Shown: positions 24,767 through 34,838, counted from the stretch's first letter. The stretch is DNA of 64,000 nucleotides from Shewanella waksmanii ATCC BAA-643 (GCF_000518805.1 NZ_JAEH01000002.1:62001-126000), one strand, 5' to 3'. Made by a program: numbers and translations. The notes: generated by a model from the letters alone, not told the origin.

Positions 24767-26128
24767 ATGTCGTTTAACATTGCATTGAGTGGGATCGCCG
24801 CGGCTCAAAAAGATCTAAATACTACGGCTAATAATATTTCCAACGTTAATACTGTTGGCTTTAAAGAGTCACGTGCTGAGTTTGCAGATGTGTATGCCAA
24901 CTCAATTTTTGCCAATAGTAAAACGGCGGTGGGTGGCGGTGCAACGACTACACAAGTTGCCCAGCAATTTCATCAAGGCAGTTTGCAGTTTACTAATAAC
25001 GCACTTGATATGGCCATCAATGGTGGTGGCTTTTTCGTTACCTCATCAGAACTAGGCTCACAAGATCATAGTTACACACGAGCTGGTGCTTTTAAGGTGG
25101 ACGCGGATAGCTATTTGGTTGACTCTGCGGGTAACTTTTTACAAACCTTCCCGGTTGATGCCGACGGTAACTCTACATCAGTGAGCTTAACGACTACGCA
25201 GCCGGTTAAGATTCCTGATACTGCAGGTAGTCCGCAGATGTCAGAAAATGTCGGCCTGCAAATGAACTTAAATGCCGGCGAAGCAACATTAGACCCAGCA
25301 AACTTTGATCCCAACGATCCCGATACCTATAACAATTCTACTTCGGTCACCATGTATGATTCACTTGGCGAGCCGCACATTATGACGACCTATTTTGTGC
25401 GTCCGCCAGAAGCGGCCTATACCGGTGAAAGTAACTGGGTGGCATTTTATGCTGTTGATGGCCAACAAGTTGATTTAGATGGTCCTGCGGGTACTTATCA
25501 AACAGATACCAATGGTGATGGCACCCCAGATGGTACTGGCAGTGCGACCAATGCGGGTGGTTGGAAAGGAGCAGTATTAACCTTTAACGACACAGGCGCC
25601 TACACCGGTAGCGACCCTGCTGTGATAACCACTGAAGAGCTTGGTGTTAATGGTGCTAACGTATTAGGCCCAGGTGCCGATGGTACGCAAACATTAACCG
25701 TTAACTTCAATAACCCGACCCAGTATGCATCACCATTTGAAGTCACTGAATTGACTCAGGACGGCACCACAGTTGGACGTTTGACCAATGTGGAAGTGGG
25801 CGCTGATGGTCTGATTAATGCCAGTTACAGTAATGGCTCGACCGTGCCGCTAGCACGTGTTGCGCTGGCGCGTTTTTCTAATGAGCAAGGCTTAACTCAA
25901 GTCGGTAATACTTCTTGGAAAGCGAGTTTGGATTCAGGCCCTGCACTAGCGGGTGAAGCTAACAGTGGTACATTTGGTAGTATTCGCTCATCGGCACTTG
26001 AACAATCCAATGTTGATTTGACGACAGAGTTAGTTGATTTGATTTCAGCGCAGCGCAACTTCCAAGCAAACTCCCGTACTTTGGAAGTTAACAATACCCT
26101 CCAACAAACCGTGTTACAGATCCGCTAG
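24767..26128 (+). CDS. flgE: Flagellar hook protein FlgE
   Basis: A 453-residue hook protein. The N-terminal ISNVNTVGFKESRAEFADVY and C-terminal SNVDLTTELVDLISAQRNFQ are the D0/D1 axial helices; residues about 150-340 form the surface domains. A calcium-loop-like stretch DTNGDGTPD (residues 247-255) lies in the surface domain. An ATG with AGGGG upstream. It is followed by a hairpin and a new promoter, so flgF starts a separate unit. Confidence 0.95.
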   Translation: MSFNIALSGIAAAQKDLNTTANNISNVNTVGFKESRAEFADVYANSIFANSKTAVGGGATTTQVAQQFHQGSLQFTNNALDMAINGGGFFVTSSELGSQDHSYTRAGAFKVDADSYLVDSAGNFLQTFPVDADGNSTSVSLTTTQPVKIPDTAGSPQMSENVGLQMNLNAGEATLDPANFDPNDPDTYNNSTSVTMYDSLGEPHIMTTYFVRPPEAAYTGESNWVAFYAVDGQQVDLDGPAGTYQTDTNGDGTPDGTGSATNAGGWKGAVLTFNDTGAYTGSDPAVITTEELGVNGANVLGPGADGTQTLTVNFNNPTQYASPFEVTELTQDGTTVGRLTNVEVGADGLINASYSNGSTVPLARVALARFSNEQGLTQVGNTSWKASLDSGPALAGEANSGTFGSIRSSALEQSNVDLTTELVDLISAQRNFQANSRTLEVNNTLQQTVLQIR

Positions 26129-26136
26129 ATTTTATT

Positions 26137-26164
26137 AAGGTGTTGCCGATGGCGGCAACACCTT
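26137..26164 (+). terminator. Hairpin after flgE
   Basis: Perfect 11-bp stem AAGGTGTTGCC / GGCAACACCTT with a 6-base loop. There is no uridine run directly after it, so it is either a weak terminator or a 3'-end stabiliser that limits read-through into flgF. Confidence 0.55.
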
Positions 26165-26260
26165 GCCTCCTGCTATTGCCTTCCTTTTTGTGATACCCCT
26201 TCAATGGTTTAACCGCTTGATTTTGAAAAACTCCCCAGCGCCAAAATTATGAACATTTAT

Positions 26261-26276
26261 TGGCACGAAGTTTGCT
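26261..26276 (+). promoter_or_regulatory. Sigma-54 promoter of the flgF operon
   Basis: TGGCAC-N5-TTGCT with exact spacing, 49 bp before the GTG of flgF. It gives flgFGHIJ a start independent of flgBCDE. Confidence 0.87.
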
Positions 26277-26324
26277 TTTAACTTGTTAATAGAAGTTTAA
26301 GTTGAAAGATTGACGGAGCTGCAA

Positions 26325-27068
26325 GTGGATAAATTACTCTACGTCGCCATGAGTGGCGCTAAGCAGAATATGAATTCGCTCGCTGTGCGAGCTAACAACC
26401 TTGCCAATGCAAATACTGATGGCTTTAAAGCTGATCTTGAACAGGCTCGCACTATGCAGGCTTTCGGTGAAGGTTTGCCAACTCGCGTATTTGCGATGAC
26501 AGAGAACCCTTCAGCCAATTTTGCAAGTGGTCCTATTAAAACCACTGGCCGTGATCTTGATATTGCAGTAGCCGGTGAGGGCTGGATAGCAGTACAAGGT
26601 GCTGATGGTGGAGAAGCCTATACGCGCTCCGGTAGCTTAAGTTTTGACTCTACGGGTCTGTTGTCAAACAACCGCGGTAACCCTGTCATGGGGGATGCTG
26701 GACCCATAGTGTTGCCGCTGCCAATTGAGAAAGTTGAGATTGCTCAAGATGGCACAATCTCGGTCAGACCGTTAGGTTCAACCGCTGAGGTTATTGAAGA
26801 GGTCGGCCGCATAAAGCTAGTGAGTCCAGGCAACGAGAACTTAATGCGTGGTGAAGATGGACTATTTAGGCAGATATCCGGTGAAATCGCGCCCGCTAAC
26901 CCTTTTGTTTCAGTAGAGAGCGGCGCTATCGAGGGCAGCAATGTCAATGCTGTTGAAGAGATGGTCTCGCTGATTGACATGCAACGCCAATTTGAGATGC
27001 AGGTCAAGATGATGAAAACCGCAGAAGAAACCGATCAGGCTTCTTCAACATTAATGCGCATTAGCTAG
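26325..27068 (+). CDS. flgF: Flagellar proximal rod protein FlgF
   Basis: A 247-residue rod protein: DKLLYVAMSGAKQNMNSLAV start, LANANTDGFKADLEQAR axial motif, and C-terminal SNVNAVEEMVSLIDMQRQFE. The GTG at 26325 is preferred over a TTG 15 bases earlier because GGAG lies 7 bases before it and the family begins MDKLLYVAMSG. flgG follows after 10 bp. Confidence 0.94.
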   Translation: MDKLLYVAMSGAKQNMNSLAVRANNLANANTDGFKADLEQARTMQAFGEGLPTRVFAMTENPSANFASGPIKTTGRDLDIAVAGEGWIAVQGADGGEAYTRSGSLSFDSTGLLSNNRGNPVMGDAGPIVLPLPIEKVEIAQDGTISVRPLGSTAEVIEEVGRIKLVSPGNENLMRGEDGLFRQISGEIAPANPFVSVESGAIEGSNVNAVEEMVSLIDMQRQFEMQVKMMKTAEETDQASSTLMRIS

Positions 27069-27078
27069 GAGAAAGAGT

Positions 27079-27867
27079 ATGCATCCCGCGTTATGGATAA
27101 GTAAGACTGGTCTTGATGCCCAGCAAACCGATATTTCGGTCATATCAAACAACGTCGCTAATGCCAGCACTGTTGGTTATAAGAAAAGCCGCGCTGTATT
27201 TGAAGATTTACTGTACCAAACTGTCAATCAAGCTGGCGGCATAAGCGCCTCAAATACCAAATTGCCGAACGGTTTGAATATTGGTGCCGGTACCAAGGTG
27301 GTCGCCACTCAAAAGATGTTTACCCAAGGCAACATGCTGACCACCGATAACTCTCTGGATTTAATGGTAGAAGGCCCAGGTTTTTTTGAAGTGCAGTTAC
27401 CTGACGGTACAGCCGCTTATACCCGTAATGGCCAGTTTACTCTTGATGACACCGGGCAAATAGTCACGCCAGGTTCAGGGTATGTGGTACAGCCACCGAT
27501 CACCATTCCCGATGATGCCATCAGTATCACTGTGTCGGCGGAAGGCGAGGTGTCAGTGAAAACTCCTGGCACTGCAGATAACCAAGTTGTGGGTGAGCTG
27601 AGTATGACGGATTTTATCAATCCAAGCGGCTTAGATCCGATGGGACAAAATTTATATTTAGAGACTGGTGCGAGCGGTACGCCAATTCAAGGCACGGCTT
27701 CACTGGATGGCATGGGCGCGATTCGTCAAGGTGCACTAGAAACTTCTAACGTCAATGTAACAGAAGAGCTGGTGAACCTAATTGAAAGTCAACGCATTTA
27801 CGAGATGAACTCTAAGGTTATCTCTGCCGTTGACCAGATGCTCTCTTATGTTAACCAAAATCTGTAA
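27079..27867 (+). CDS. flgG: Flagellar distal rod protein FlgG
   Basis: A 262-residue rod protein: LWISKTGLDAQQTDISVISN, NNVANASTVGYKKSRAVFED, GFFEVQLPDGTAAYTRNGQF and SNVNVTEELVNLIESQRIYE. It forms the distal rod inside the LP ring. An AGGAG site precedes its ATG. Confidence 0.96.
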   Translation: MHPALWISKTGLDAQQTDISVISNNVANASTVGYKKSRAVFEDLLYQTVNQAGGISASNTKLPNGLNIGAGTKVVATQKMFTQGNMLTTDNSLDLMVEGPGFFEVQLPDGTAAYTRNGQFTLDDTGQIVTPGSGYVVQPPITIPDDAISITVSAEGEVSVKTPGTADNQVVGELSMTDFINPSGLDPMGQNLYLETGASGTPIQGTASLDGMGAIRQGALETSNVNVTEELVNLIESQRIYEMNSKVISAVDQMLSYVNQNL

Positions 27868-27879
27868 ACGGAGGCATTG

Positions 27880-28557
27880 ATGAATAAATTACTGATATGT
27901 CTAACCGCCGCTGCTATTTTGGCCGGTTGCAGTTCATCGAATACTAAGCCTATTCCAGATGATCCGTATTATGCGCCGGTTTACCCGGAAGCACCGCCAA
28001 CTAAAATCGCAGCCACTGGCTCAGTTTATCAAGATAGCCAAGCTTCAAGCCTGTATTCAGACATTAAAGCACTGAAGGTTGGTGACATCATTACTGTAAT
28101 TTTGATGGAAGAGACGCAAGCGAGCAAAAGCGCTAACAACGAAATCAAGAAGGGAACGGATCTGACGTTAGACCCCATATATGCGGGCGGTGGCAATATA
28201 ACTATTGGCGGTCAGCCAATTGATTTGCGTTACAAAGACAGCATGAATACCAAGCGTGAGTCCGACGCAGACCAAAGTAATAGCTTGTCTGGCAGTATTT
28301 CAGCCAACGTGATGCAAGTGCTCAATAACGGTAACTTAGTCATTCGTGGCGAAAAATGGATCAGCATCAATAATGGTGACGAATTTGTTCGTCTAACCGG
28401 TGTCGTGCGCTCGCAAGATATTCGTCCAGACAACACGATTGACTCTCCGCGCGTAGCTAATGCGCGCATTCAATACAGCGGTACCGGCACATTTGCTGAT
28501 GTGCAGAAAGTCGGCTGGCTTAGCTCATTCTTTATGGGTAGCTGGTGGCCTTTCTAA
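27880..28557 (+). CDS. flgH: Flagellar L-ring lipoprotein FlgH
   Basis: A 225-residue outer-membrane lipoprotein: lipobox ILAGC (Cys17). Core motifs [37 protein letters not shown] and [20 protein letters not shown], with [16 protein letters not shown] near the end. The ATG at 27880 has GGAGG six bases upstream; the TTG three bases before it was rejected. Confidence 0.95.
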   Translation: MNKLLICLTAAAILAGCSSSNTKPIPDDPYYAPVYPEAPPTKIAATGSVYQDSQASSLYSDIKALKVGDIITVILMEETQASKSANNEIKKGTDLTLDPIYAGGGNITIGGQPIDLRYKDSMNTKRESDADQSNSLSGSISANVMQVLNNGNLVIRGEKWISINNGDEFVRLTGVVRSQDIRPDNTIDSPRVANARIQYSGTGTFADVQKVGWLSSFFMGSWWPF

Positions 28558-28566
28558 GGAGTTCAC

Positions 28567-29658
28567 ATGAAGATTAAACTGTTTTTTACCGTCGTCTTAC
28601 TATTGTTAGCAAATCTTAGCTACGCACAGCGTATTAAAGATATTGCCAATGTACAGGGCGTGCGTAATAACCAATTGATTGGTTATGGTTTGGTAGTGGG
28701 TTTGCCCGGTACAGGGGAAAAAACACGTTATACCGAGCAAACCTTTAAAACGATGTTGAAGAACTTTGGTATCAACCTACCTGATAACTTTCGCCCTAAA
28801 ATCAAAAATATCGCGGTAGTGGCAGTACATGCTGATATGCCGCCTTTTATCAAGCCGGGTCAAACTCTTGACGTAACGGTATCGAGCTTAGGTGAAGCTA
28901 AGAGTTTACGCGGTGGCACACTGCTGCAAACATTCCTAAAAGGGGTAGACGGCAACGTATATGCCATTGCCCAAGGCAGTTTGGTGGTCAGTGGCTTTAG
29001 TGCTGAAGGTCTTGATGGCTCGAAGGTGATTCAAAATACCCCAACGGTTGGACGTGTACCTAATGGCGCAATTGTTGAGCGAACCGTTGCTACGCCGTTT
29101 TCAACGGGCGACCACTTGACCTTTAATTTACGCCGAGCTGATTTCTCAACCGCAAAAAGATTGGCCGACGCAATCAATGAGTTACTTGGCCCTGGCATGG
29201 CTAGACCATTAGATGCTTCATCTGTGCAAGTCAGTGCTCCTCGTGATGTATCTCAACGTGTTTCGTTTTTAGCGACACTAGAAAACATTCAGGTTGAGCC
29301 TGCTGCTGAGTCTGCCAAAGTGATTGTTAACTCTCGTACCGGCACCATTGTCGTCGGTCAAGACGTACGTTTGCTGCCTGCGGCGGTAACCCATGGTGGC
29401 CTAACTGTGACCATTGCTGAAGCAACCCAGGTCTCGCAGCCTAATCCGTTTGCTGGTGGTGATACCGTGGTAACCAGTGATACCACGATTGATGTGGCTG
29501 AAGAAGATAATCGCATGTTCTTGTTCAATCCTGGCACAACATTAGATGAGTTAGTCAGAGCAGTAAATTTAGTGGGAGCGGCACCGTCAGATGTGCTTGC
29601 TATTCTTGAAGCGCTAAAAATGGCAGGCGCTTTGCATGGTGAACTTATCATCATCTAA
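28567..29658 (+). CDS. flgI: Flagellar P-ring protein FlgI
   Basis: A 363-residue exported protein with a signal peptide cleaved after LSYAQ (near residue 20). [20 protein letters not shown] and [12 protein letters not shown] are the FlgI signature; the C-terminal [20 protein letters not shown] and [18 protein letters not shown] match the family end. FlgA (20112-20819) is its chaperone. An AAGGAG site precedes the ATG. Confidence 0.97.
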   Translation: MKIKLFFTVVLLLLANLSYAQRIKDIANVQGVRNNQLIGYGLVVGLPGTGEKTRYTEQTFKTMLKNFGINLPDNFRPKIKNIAVVAVHADMPPFIKPGQTLDVTVSSLGEAKSLRGGTLLQTFLKGVDGNVYAIAQGSLVVSGFSAEGLDGSKVIQNTPTVGRVPNGAIVERTVATPFSTGDHLTFNLRRADFSTAKRLADAINELLGPGMARPLDASSVQVSAPRDVSQRVSFLATLENIQVEPAAESAKVIVNSRTGTIVVGQDVRLLPAAVTHGGLTVTIAEATQVSQPNPFAGGDTVVTSDTTIDVAEEDNRMFLFNPGTTLDELVRAVNLVGAAPSDVLAILEALKMAGALHGELIII

Positions 29659-29675
29659 ATTTTGTCGGTATTGAA

Positions 29676-30647
29676 ATGGATAAGCTATCAAACTCATCGC
29701 ACTTTCTGGACATTGGCGGCCTAGATTCACTGCGCGCCAAAGCCCAGAAGGACGATCAAGCAGCGCTAAAGGAAGTTGCCCAGCAGTTTGAAGGCATATT
29801 CGTACAGATGTTGATGAAAAGCATGCGTGATGCCAATGCGGTCTTTGAATCTGATAGTCCGATGAATAGCCAGTACACCAAGTTTTATGAGCAAATGCAT
29901 GACCAACAAATGTCGGTCAATCTGTCAGATAAGGGCATGCTTGGCTTAGCGGATTTAATGGTTCAACAGTTGTCTCCAGGCACTAGTGATGTCACCCCTG
30001 CTTCGGTATTGCGCGGTGATATGGCATCACCTGTTAGTCAGAGCAAGCCTGCACATCTCAGTCAGCAAATGCAGCAGTCATCGTCGGCAATGCCAACACT
30101 GGATGACATTGTTAGCGGCAAGAGTTTGCCTTCTGAAGTGGCGCGTAGCGGGACACACTTTAACGACCAACAAGATTTTATTCGCCAGTTATACCCCCAT
30201 GCAGAAACAGCGGCAGCCAAGCTGGGAACCACACCAGAAGTTCTCATTGCCCAGTCAGCACTTGAAACCGGTTGGGGACAAAAGGTGATTCAGGCCAAAG
30301 ATGGCCAGCCAAGTAACAACTTATTCAACATTAAAGCGGATAAACGTTGGCAAGGTGATAAAGCAGCAGTGAATACGCTCGAATTTGAACAAGGCATTGC
30401 AGTGCAGCAACGGGCTGATTTTCGCGTTTATGATGATATCAAGCAGAGTTTCGATGATTTTGTTTCGTTTATTTCTGATGGGCCGCGTTATCAAAAAGCA
30501 CTAGAAAAAGCCGCGAACCCGTCAGATTTCATTCAAGGGTTACAAGATGCAGGGTATGCAACAGACCCTAAATATGCCGAAAAAGTGATGCGAGTGATGC
30601 AGTCCATAGGTAAGGATGTGTCAGTTAGCTTAGGAGGAGGTCAGTAA
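29676..30647 (+). CDS. flgJ: Rod cap and peptidoglycan hydrolase FlgJ
   Basis: A 323-residue two-domain protein. The N-terminal rod-cap domain has KEVAQQFEGIFVQMLMKSMR and YEQMHDQQMSVNL. After a Ser/Gln-rich linker, the C-terminal glucosaminidase (about residues 160-320) has LIAQSALETGWGQKVI with the catalytic Glu, then NLFNIKADKRWQGD. It cuts the wall so the rod can cross it. Last gene before the flgK unit. Confidence 0.95.
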   Translation: MDKLSNSSHFLDIGGLDSLRAKAQKDDQAALKEVAQQFEGIFVQMLMKSMRDANAVFESDSPMNSQYTKFYEQMHDQQMSVNLSDKGMLGLADLMVQQLSPGTSDVTPASVLRGDMASPVSQSKPAHLSQQMQQSSSAMPTLDDIVSGKSLPSEVARSGTHFNDQQDFIRQLYPHAETAAAKLGTTPEVLIAQSALETGWGQKVIQAKDGQPSNNLFNIKADKRWQGDKAAVNTLEFEQGIAVQQRADFRVYDDIKQSFDDFVSFISDGPRYQKALEKAANPSDFIQGLQDAGYATDPKYAEKVMRVMQSIGKDVSVSLGGGQ

Positions 30648-30699
30648 TGTTAATCAGATGTCGTTGTGACCAACTTGAACAATTAACGAGGGTTAGCTG

Positions 30700-32616
30700 A
30701 TGTCGATGGATCTACTAAATATTGCTAGAACTGGCGTACTGGCATCGCAATCGCAGCTGGCTGTCACCAGTAATAACATTACCAATGCCAATACCGAAGG
30801 TTATCACCGTCAGGTAGCGCAGCAGTCGAGCCTTGATACCCAAAGAATGGGTAATAGTTACTTTGGCGCTGGTACCTACATCTCCGATGTAAAACGTATA
30901 TATAACGAGTATGCGTCTCGTGAGTTACGTATTGGTCAGACGGCAATGAGTCAAGCGCAAGCTACCGATATTAAGATGAGCGAGATGGACCAGCTGTTCT
31001 CGCAAATAGGTAAGTCTATCCCACAAGGGTTAAGCGATCTGTTTGCTGGGTTTAATAGTTTAGCGGATCTACCTGATGATTTAGGTATCCGTGGTAGCGT
31101 ATTAGGCAACGCCGATCAAATAGCATCGGCGCTAAATCAGATGCAATCACACCTTGATGGTCAAATGTCTCAAACTAATGACCAGATAGCGGCAATTACA
31201 GACCGAATTAACGAAATTAGCACCGAGCTTGGCCATATCAACCAAGAGTTGATGAAGTCGCAGGGTCAAGATATGGGGTTACTTGATCAACAAGATGCGC
31301 TCATTAAAGAGTTGAGTGAATATGGTCAAGTGAATGTGATACCGCTGGAGTCTGGCGCTAAAAGCATCATGCTAGGTGGCTCGGTGATGTTGGTATCTGG
31401 CCAGATTTCAATGCAAATGAGCACCACAACGGGTGACCCTTATCCCGGTGAGCTGCGGATTCAAACTTCGTCAGGCGCTCAAAACCTCGTTGTTGACCCA
31501 TCTAAAATGGGGGGCAGTTTAGGGGCCTTATTCCAATTTAGAGATGAGACCTTGATACCCGCCCAGCTTGAAGTGAATCAGCTTGCACTGGGCGTTGCTG
31601 ATGCATTTAACCAAGCACAGCAAGATGGCTTTGATCTCTATGGTGAAGTGGGAGAAAACATCTTTGTTGACATCAATGACCCCTCAATGGCTAACGGCCG
31701 AGTGGGCGCTTATGGCAATAACACTGGCAACGCGGCGCTGAGAGTTAATATAGATGACGTTGGAGCGTTAACAGGTTCAAGTTATGAGCTGTCGTTTACT
31801 GCGCCATCGACCTATGAGTTAAAGGACAATGTTTCTGGTGCGGTTACACCACTGACGTTAGTTGGTAGCGAACTTCAAGGTGGCGATGGTTTCACTTTGC
31901 ATATTGACTCGGGTGCCTTGGCTTCTGGCGATCGATTTGAAATCCGTCCTACCTCTGGTGCAGCATCAGGTATTGCCGTTGAGATGACCGATGCTAAAAA
32001 ACTGGCGGCGGCAGGCCCAACAATTAGCGCTGATGCAGCTAACTCCGGCAATACAGATGTCAGAATGGTTAGCATTGATGATCGTAACGCTGCCAACTTT
32101 CCAGTGACAGGTTCTGAGCTGACCTTCGAGATAAACACCACCACCAATACCTTTGAAGTATTCGATGCAAACGGGACATCATTGGGTGCGCCAGCTGCTT
32201 ATACGCCACCGAATATCAGTGCCTATGGTTTTACCTTTGAAGTTGAGTCAACCGCAGGCGCTACCGATCGATTTACTTTTGATTTGTCTTTTGCCCCAGG
32301 TGACAACAGCAATGCTGTTGCCATGGCTGGCCTAAGTGATTCTAAAATAATGAATAACGGCACATCGACGCTCAGTGATGTATATGAGCAGACCAAATTA
32401 TCCATTGGCGGCAAAGCCAAAGCTGCCCAGGTTGCACTGGGCTCCGCTGAAGCGGTGTACACCCAAGCGTACAACCGTGTACAGAGTGAGTCGGGGGTCA
32501 ACCTTGATGAAGAAGCCGCCAATCTAATGCGTTTTCAACAAGCCTATCAAGCGTCTGCAAGGATCATGACTACGGCCAATGAAATCTTCAATACTTTATT
32601 TAGTTCGGTGCGTTAG
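30700..32616 (+). CDS. flgK: Hook-filament junction protein FlgK (HAP1)
   Basis: A 638-residue hook-associated protein: N-terminal LLNIARTGVLASQSQLAVTS and NNITNANTEGYHRQV, C-terminal GVNLDEEAANLMRFQQAYQA and SARIMTTANEIFNTLFSSVR. The length is above the ~550 of enterobacterial FlgK because of extra surface domains (about 300-540). FlgN is its chaperone. No clear promoter sits in the 52-bp gap to flgJ; it is probably read from upstream. flgL follows after 11 bp. Confidence 0.95.
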   Translation: MSMDLLNIARTGVLASQSQLAVTSNNITNANTEGYHRQVAQQSSLDTQRMGNSYFGAGTYISDVKRIYNEYASRELRIGQTAMSQAQATDIKMSEMDQLFSQIGKSIPQGLSDLFAGFNSLADLPDDLGIRGSVLGNADQIASALNQMQSHLDGQMSQTNDQIAAITDRINEISTELGHINQELMKSQGQDMGLLDQQDALIKELSEYGQVNVIPLESGAKSIMLGGSVMLVSGQISMQMSTTTGDPYPGELRIQTSSGAQNLVVDPSKMGGSLGALFQFRDETLIPAQLEVNQLALGVADAFNQAQQDGFDLYGEVGENIFVDINDPSMANGRVGAYGNNTGNAALRVNIDDVGALTGSSYELSFTAPSTYELKDNVSGAVTPLTLVGSELQGGDGFTLHIDSGALASGDRFEIRPTSGAASGIAVEMTDAKKLAAAGPTISADAANSGNTDVRMVSIDDRNAANFPVTGSELTFEINTTTNTFEVFDANGTSLGAPAAYTPPNISAYGFTFEVESTAGATDRFTFDLSFAPGDNSNAVAMAGLSDSKIMNNGTSTLSDVYEQTKLSIGGKAKAAQVALGSAEAVYTQAYNRVQSESGVNLDEEAANLMRFQQAYQASARIMTTANEIFNTLFSSVR

Positions 32617-32627
32617 GAGTTAGTGGT

Positions 32628-33818
32628 ATGAGAATTTCAACAGCGCAGATGTTTACCCAAAATATTAACGGTATTTTGGATAGACAAACCTCAACAAGCA
32701 AGATCATCGAACAGATCTCTAGTGGTAAGCGAGTGAATACCGCTGGCGACGATCCTGTCGCGGCAATTGGTATCGACAACCTTAACCAGCAAAATGCGCT
32801 AGTTGATCAGTATATGAAGAACATTGACTACGCGACCGGTCGGCTTAGTTTGACTGAAAGCAAGCTTGGTAGTGCGGAAACACTGGCAACTTCTGTGCGT
32901 GAACAAGTATTACGGGCAGTAAATGGTGGTCTTTCTGATTCCGAGCGGCAAATGGTTGCCGATGAGCTCAAGGGAACCCTTGAAGAGTTACTTGCCATCG
33001 CTAATACCAAAGACGAATCGGGTAACTACATGTTTGCCGGTTATGAAACTGGTAAGCAACCCTTTGAGTTCGATGCGGCGGGCCAGATGGTGTATGCCGG
33101 TGATAGTGGTGTACGTGATGCGATTATCGCCTCTGGAGTGGTCGTTGGCACTAATGTTCCTGGCGATCAGGCTTTTATGAACGCACCAGGAGGATTGGGT
33201 GATTTTCGTGTCAACTATTTGGCATCTCAAGTAGGTGATTTCAATGTAGAAAGCGCTGAGATCGTCGATCCTCTGACTTATGTAGAAGATGATTACACTT
33301 TTAACATGGTGGGCACGAGCTTAGAGGTCAGAGATTCCAGTAATGCCTTAGTGACAACAGTACCTGCGTTTGATCCCACTAATCCGGTTAGCTTTAACGG
33401 TATTGAAGTCAAACTCGATGGTATGCCCGCTGCTGGCGATAGTTTCAGCATCAGCCCGCAAGATTCGGTCAGTATTTTTGACTCCATCAATGAAGCAATA
33501 ACCTTGCTAGAAGATCCTAATAAGATAAACACGGCTCAAGGTAAAGCGGAACTGGCACAGATATTGAATGATGTAGATAGCGGCATAAATCAGATCAGTA
33601 TTGCCCGTGGCGTATCAGGAAATAGTTTAAAGAGTCTTGAAAGCCACAGTTCGACACACGTTGAAGAGAAGCTGGTCAATAGCTCTGCGTTATCAATGTT
33701 AGAAGACCTTGATTACGCCTCCGCAATCACGGAGCTAGAGAAGCAACAACTGGCACTTAATGCGGTATCAAGTGTGTTTACAAAAGTGGGTTCAACGACC
33801 CTGTTTGATTATATCTAA
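32628..33818 (+). CDS. flgL: Hook-filament junction protein FlgL (HAP3)
   Basis: A 396-residue HAP3: MRISTAQMFTQNINGILDRQ start, ISSGKRVNTAGDDPVAAIGI in the flagellin-like D1 region and LEDLDYASAITELEKQQLAL at the C-terminus. An enlarged middle (about 150-290) makes the surface domain. GGAG precedes the ATG. The first flagellin gene follows after 84 bp. Confidence 0.95.
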   Translation: MRISTAQMFTQNINGILDRQTSTSKIIEQISSGKRVNTAGDDPVAAIGIDNLNQQNALVDQYMKNIDYATGRLSLTESKLGSAETLATSVREQVLRAVNGGLSDSERQMVADELKGTLEELLAIANTKDESGNYMFAGYETGKQPFEFDAAGQMVYAGDSGVRDAIIASGVVVGTNVPGDQAFMNAPGGLGDFRVNYLASQVGDFNVESAEIVDPLTYVEDDYTFNMVGTSLEVRDSSNALVTTVPAFDPTNPVSFNGIEVKLDGMPAAGDSFSISPQDSVSIFDSINEAITLLEDPNKINTAQGKAELAQILNDVDSGINQISIARGVSGNSLKSLESHSSTHVEEKLVNSSALSMLEDLDYASAITELEKQQLALNAVSSVFTKVGSTTLFDYI

Positions 33819-33856
33819 CTGATGCTTATCGGTTAACAATTTAACTGTTTAATTTA

Positions 33857-33889
33857 GCCAAGCTCGAAGTCTTGGCAGTGCAACCAAGA
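33857..33889 (+). promoter_or_regulatory. Alternative hairpins in the first flagellin leader
   Basis: GCCAAG (33857-33862), CTTGGC (33871-33876) and CCAAGA (33884-33889) can form two mutually exclusive 6-bp helices. The second uses TCTTGG (33870-33875) and lies two bases before the GAGG ribosome site. Short stems; function unproven. Confidence 0.35.
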
Positions 33890-33902
33890 AGAGGAAAACA
33901 CA

Positions 33903-34724
33903 ATGGCTATTAATGTTAATACCAATGTCACGTCAATGAAGGCGCAAAAGAACTTAAACATGTCGACGCAAAACTTGGCAACGTCAATGGAACGTTTATC
34001 AAGTGGTCTACGTATTAATAGTGCTAAAGATGATGCGGCAGGTCTGGCTATTTCTAACCGCTTGAACTCACAGGTTCGTGGTTTAGAAGTGGGTATGCGT
34101 AACGCTAACGATGCGATTTCTATTGCACAGATTTCTGAAGGTGCGATGCAAGAGCAAACCAACATGCTACAGCGCATGCGTGATTTGGCGATTCAATCTG
34201 AAAACGGTGCCAACAGTACTGCTGATTTACAAGCATTGAAAGATGAGATGGATCAGCTAGCACTTGAGATCACCGCTATTGGTAACAGTACTGCATTTGG
34301 TGATACCAAATTGCTAACAGGTGATTTCTCTGCGGGTAAACTATTCCAAGTAGGCCACCAAGATGGTGAAGATGTCACTATTTCGGTTGGTACACTAAAT
34401 GCGCAAGTTTTATCGGTAGGCGCGCTGACGGTACTCACCAGTGCTGGCCGTAACTCGGCAATTGGTAAGATTGATGACGCCATCAAGGTCATTGATACCC
34501 AACGCGCTAAGTTAGGTGCGGTGCAGAACCGTTTAGCACATAACATTAGTAACAGTGCCAATACTCAAGCTAACGTTGCCGACGCGAAGAGCCGAATTGT
34601 AGATGTGGACTTTGCCAAAGAGACATCAACAATGACTAAAAACCAGGTACTACAACAGACAGGTTCAGCCATGTTGGCGCAGGCGAATCAGTTGCCGCAA
34701 GTTGCATTATCGTTACTTGGTTAA
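33903..34724 (+). CDS. flaA: Flagellin (first of two)
   Basis: A 273-residue flagellin made of only the conserved D0/D1 helices with a short central link, no D2/D3. N-terminal [18 protein letters not shown] and [21 protein letters not shown]-terminal [20 protein letters not shown] and [10 protein letters not shown]. Serines in the middle (about 110-190) would be targets for Maf glycosylation. No clear sigma-28 or sigma-54 site is seen in the 84 bp upstream; read-through from flgKL or a degenerate promoter is possible. The symbol follows the Shewanella order (first copy flaA) and is not proven. Confidence 0.93.
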   Translation: MAINVNTNVTSMKAQKNLNMSTQNLATSMERLSSGLRINSAKDDAAGLAISNRLNSQVRGLEVGMRNANDAISIAQISEGAMQEQTNMLQRMRDLAIQSENGANSTADLQALKDEMDQLALEITAIGNSTAFGDTKLLTGDFSAGKLFQVGHQDGEDVTISVGTLNAQVLSVGALTVLTSAGRNSAIGKIDDAIKVIDTQRAKLGAVQNRLAHNISNSANTQANVADAKSRIVDVDFAKETSTMTKNQVLQQTGSAMLAQANQLPQVALSLLG

Positions 34725-34741
34725 TAGAAAAATAGCCTGAA

Positions 34742-34773
34742 GTTTGTGCGCAACGCTCATGTTGTGCACAAAC
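34742..34773 (+). repeat. Inverted repeat after the first flagellin
   Basis: GTTTGTGCGCAAC pairs with GTTGTGCACAAAC over 13 positions (one G-T pair) around a 6-base loop. No T-tract follows, so this looks like a 3' stabilising or processing hairpin just before the true terminator. Confidence 0.7.
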
Positions 34774-34786
34774 CCTATTTAAAAAT

Positions 34787-34830
34787 AATATCAAATTCAG
34801 TTGGTTAATTGAATTTGATATTTTTTTTAA
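34787..34830 (+). terminator. Terminator of the first flagellin gene
   Basis: Perfect 13-bp stem AATATCAAATTCA / TGAATTTGATATT around a 10-base loop, followed by a run of T. The stem is AT-rich but long. Confidence 0.8.
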
Positions 34831-34838
34831 AAAAAAGC

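Noticed and set aside
33819..33902. Sigma-54 promoter before the first flagellin (TTGGCAGTGCAACC)
   Set aside because: The spacing does not give GG-N10-GC, and no FliA site was found either.
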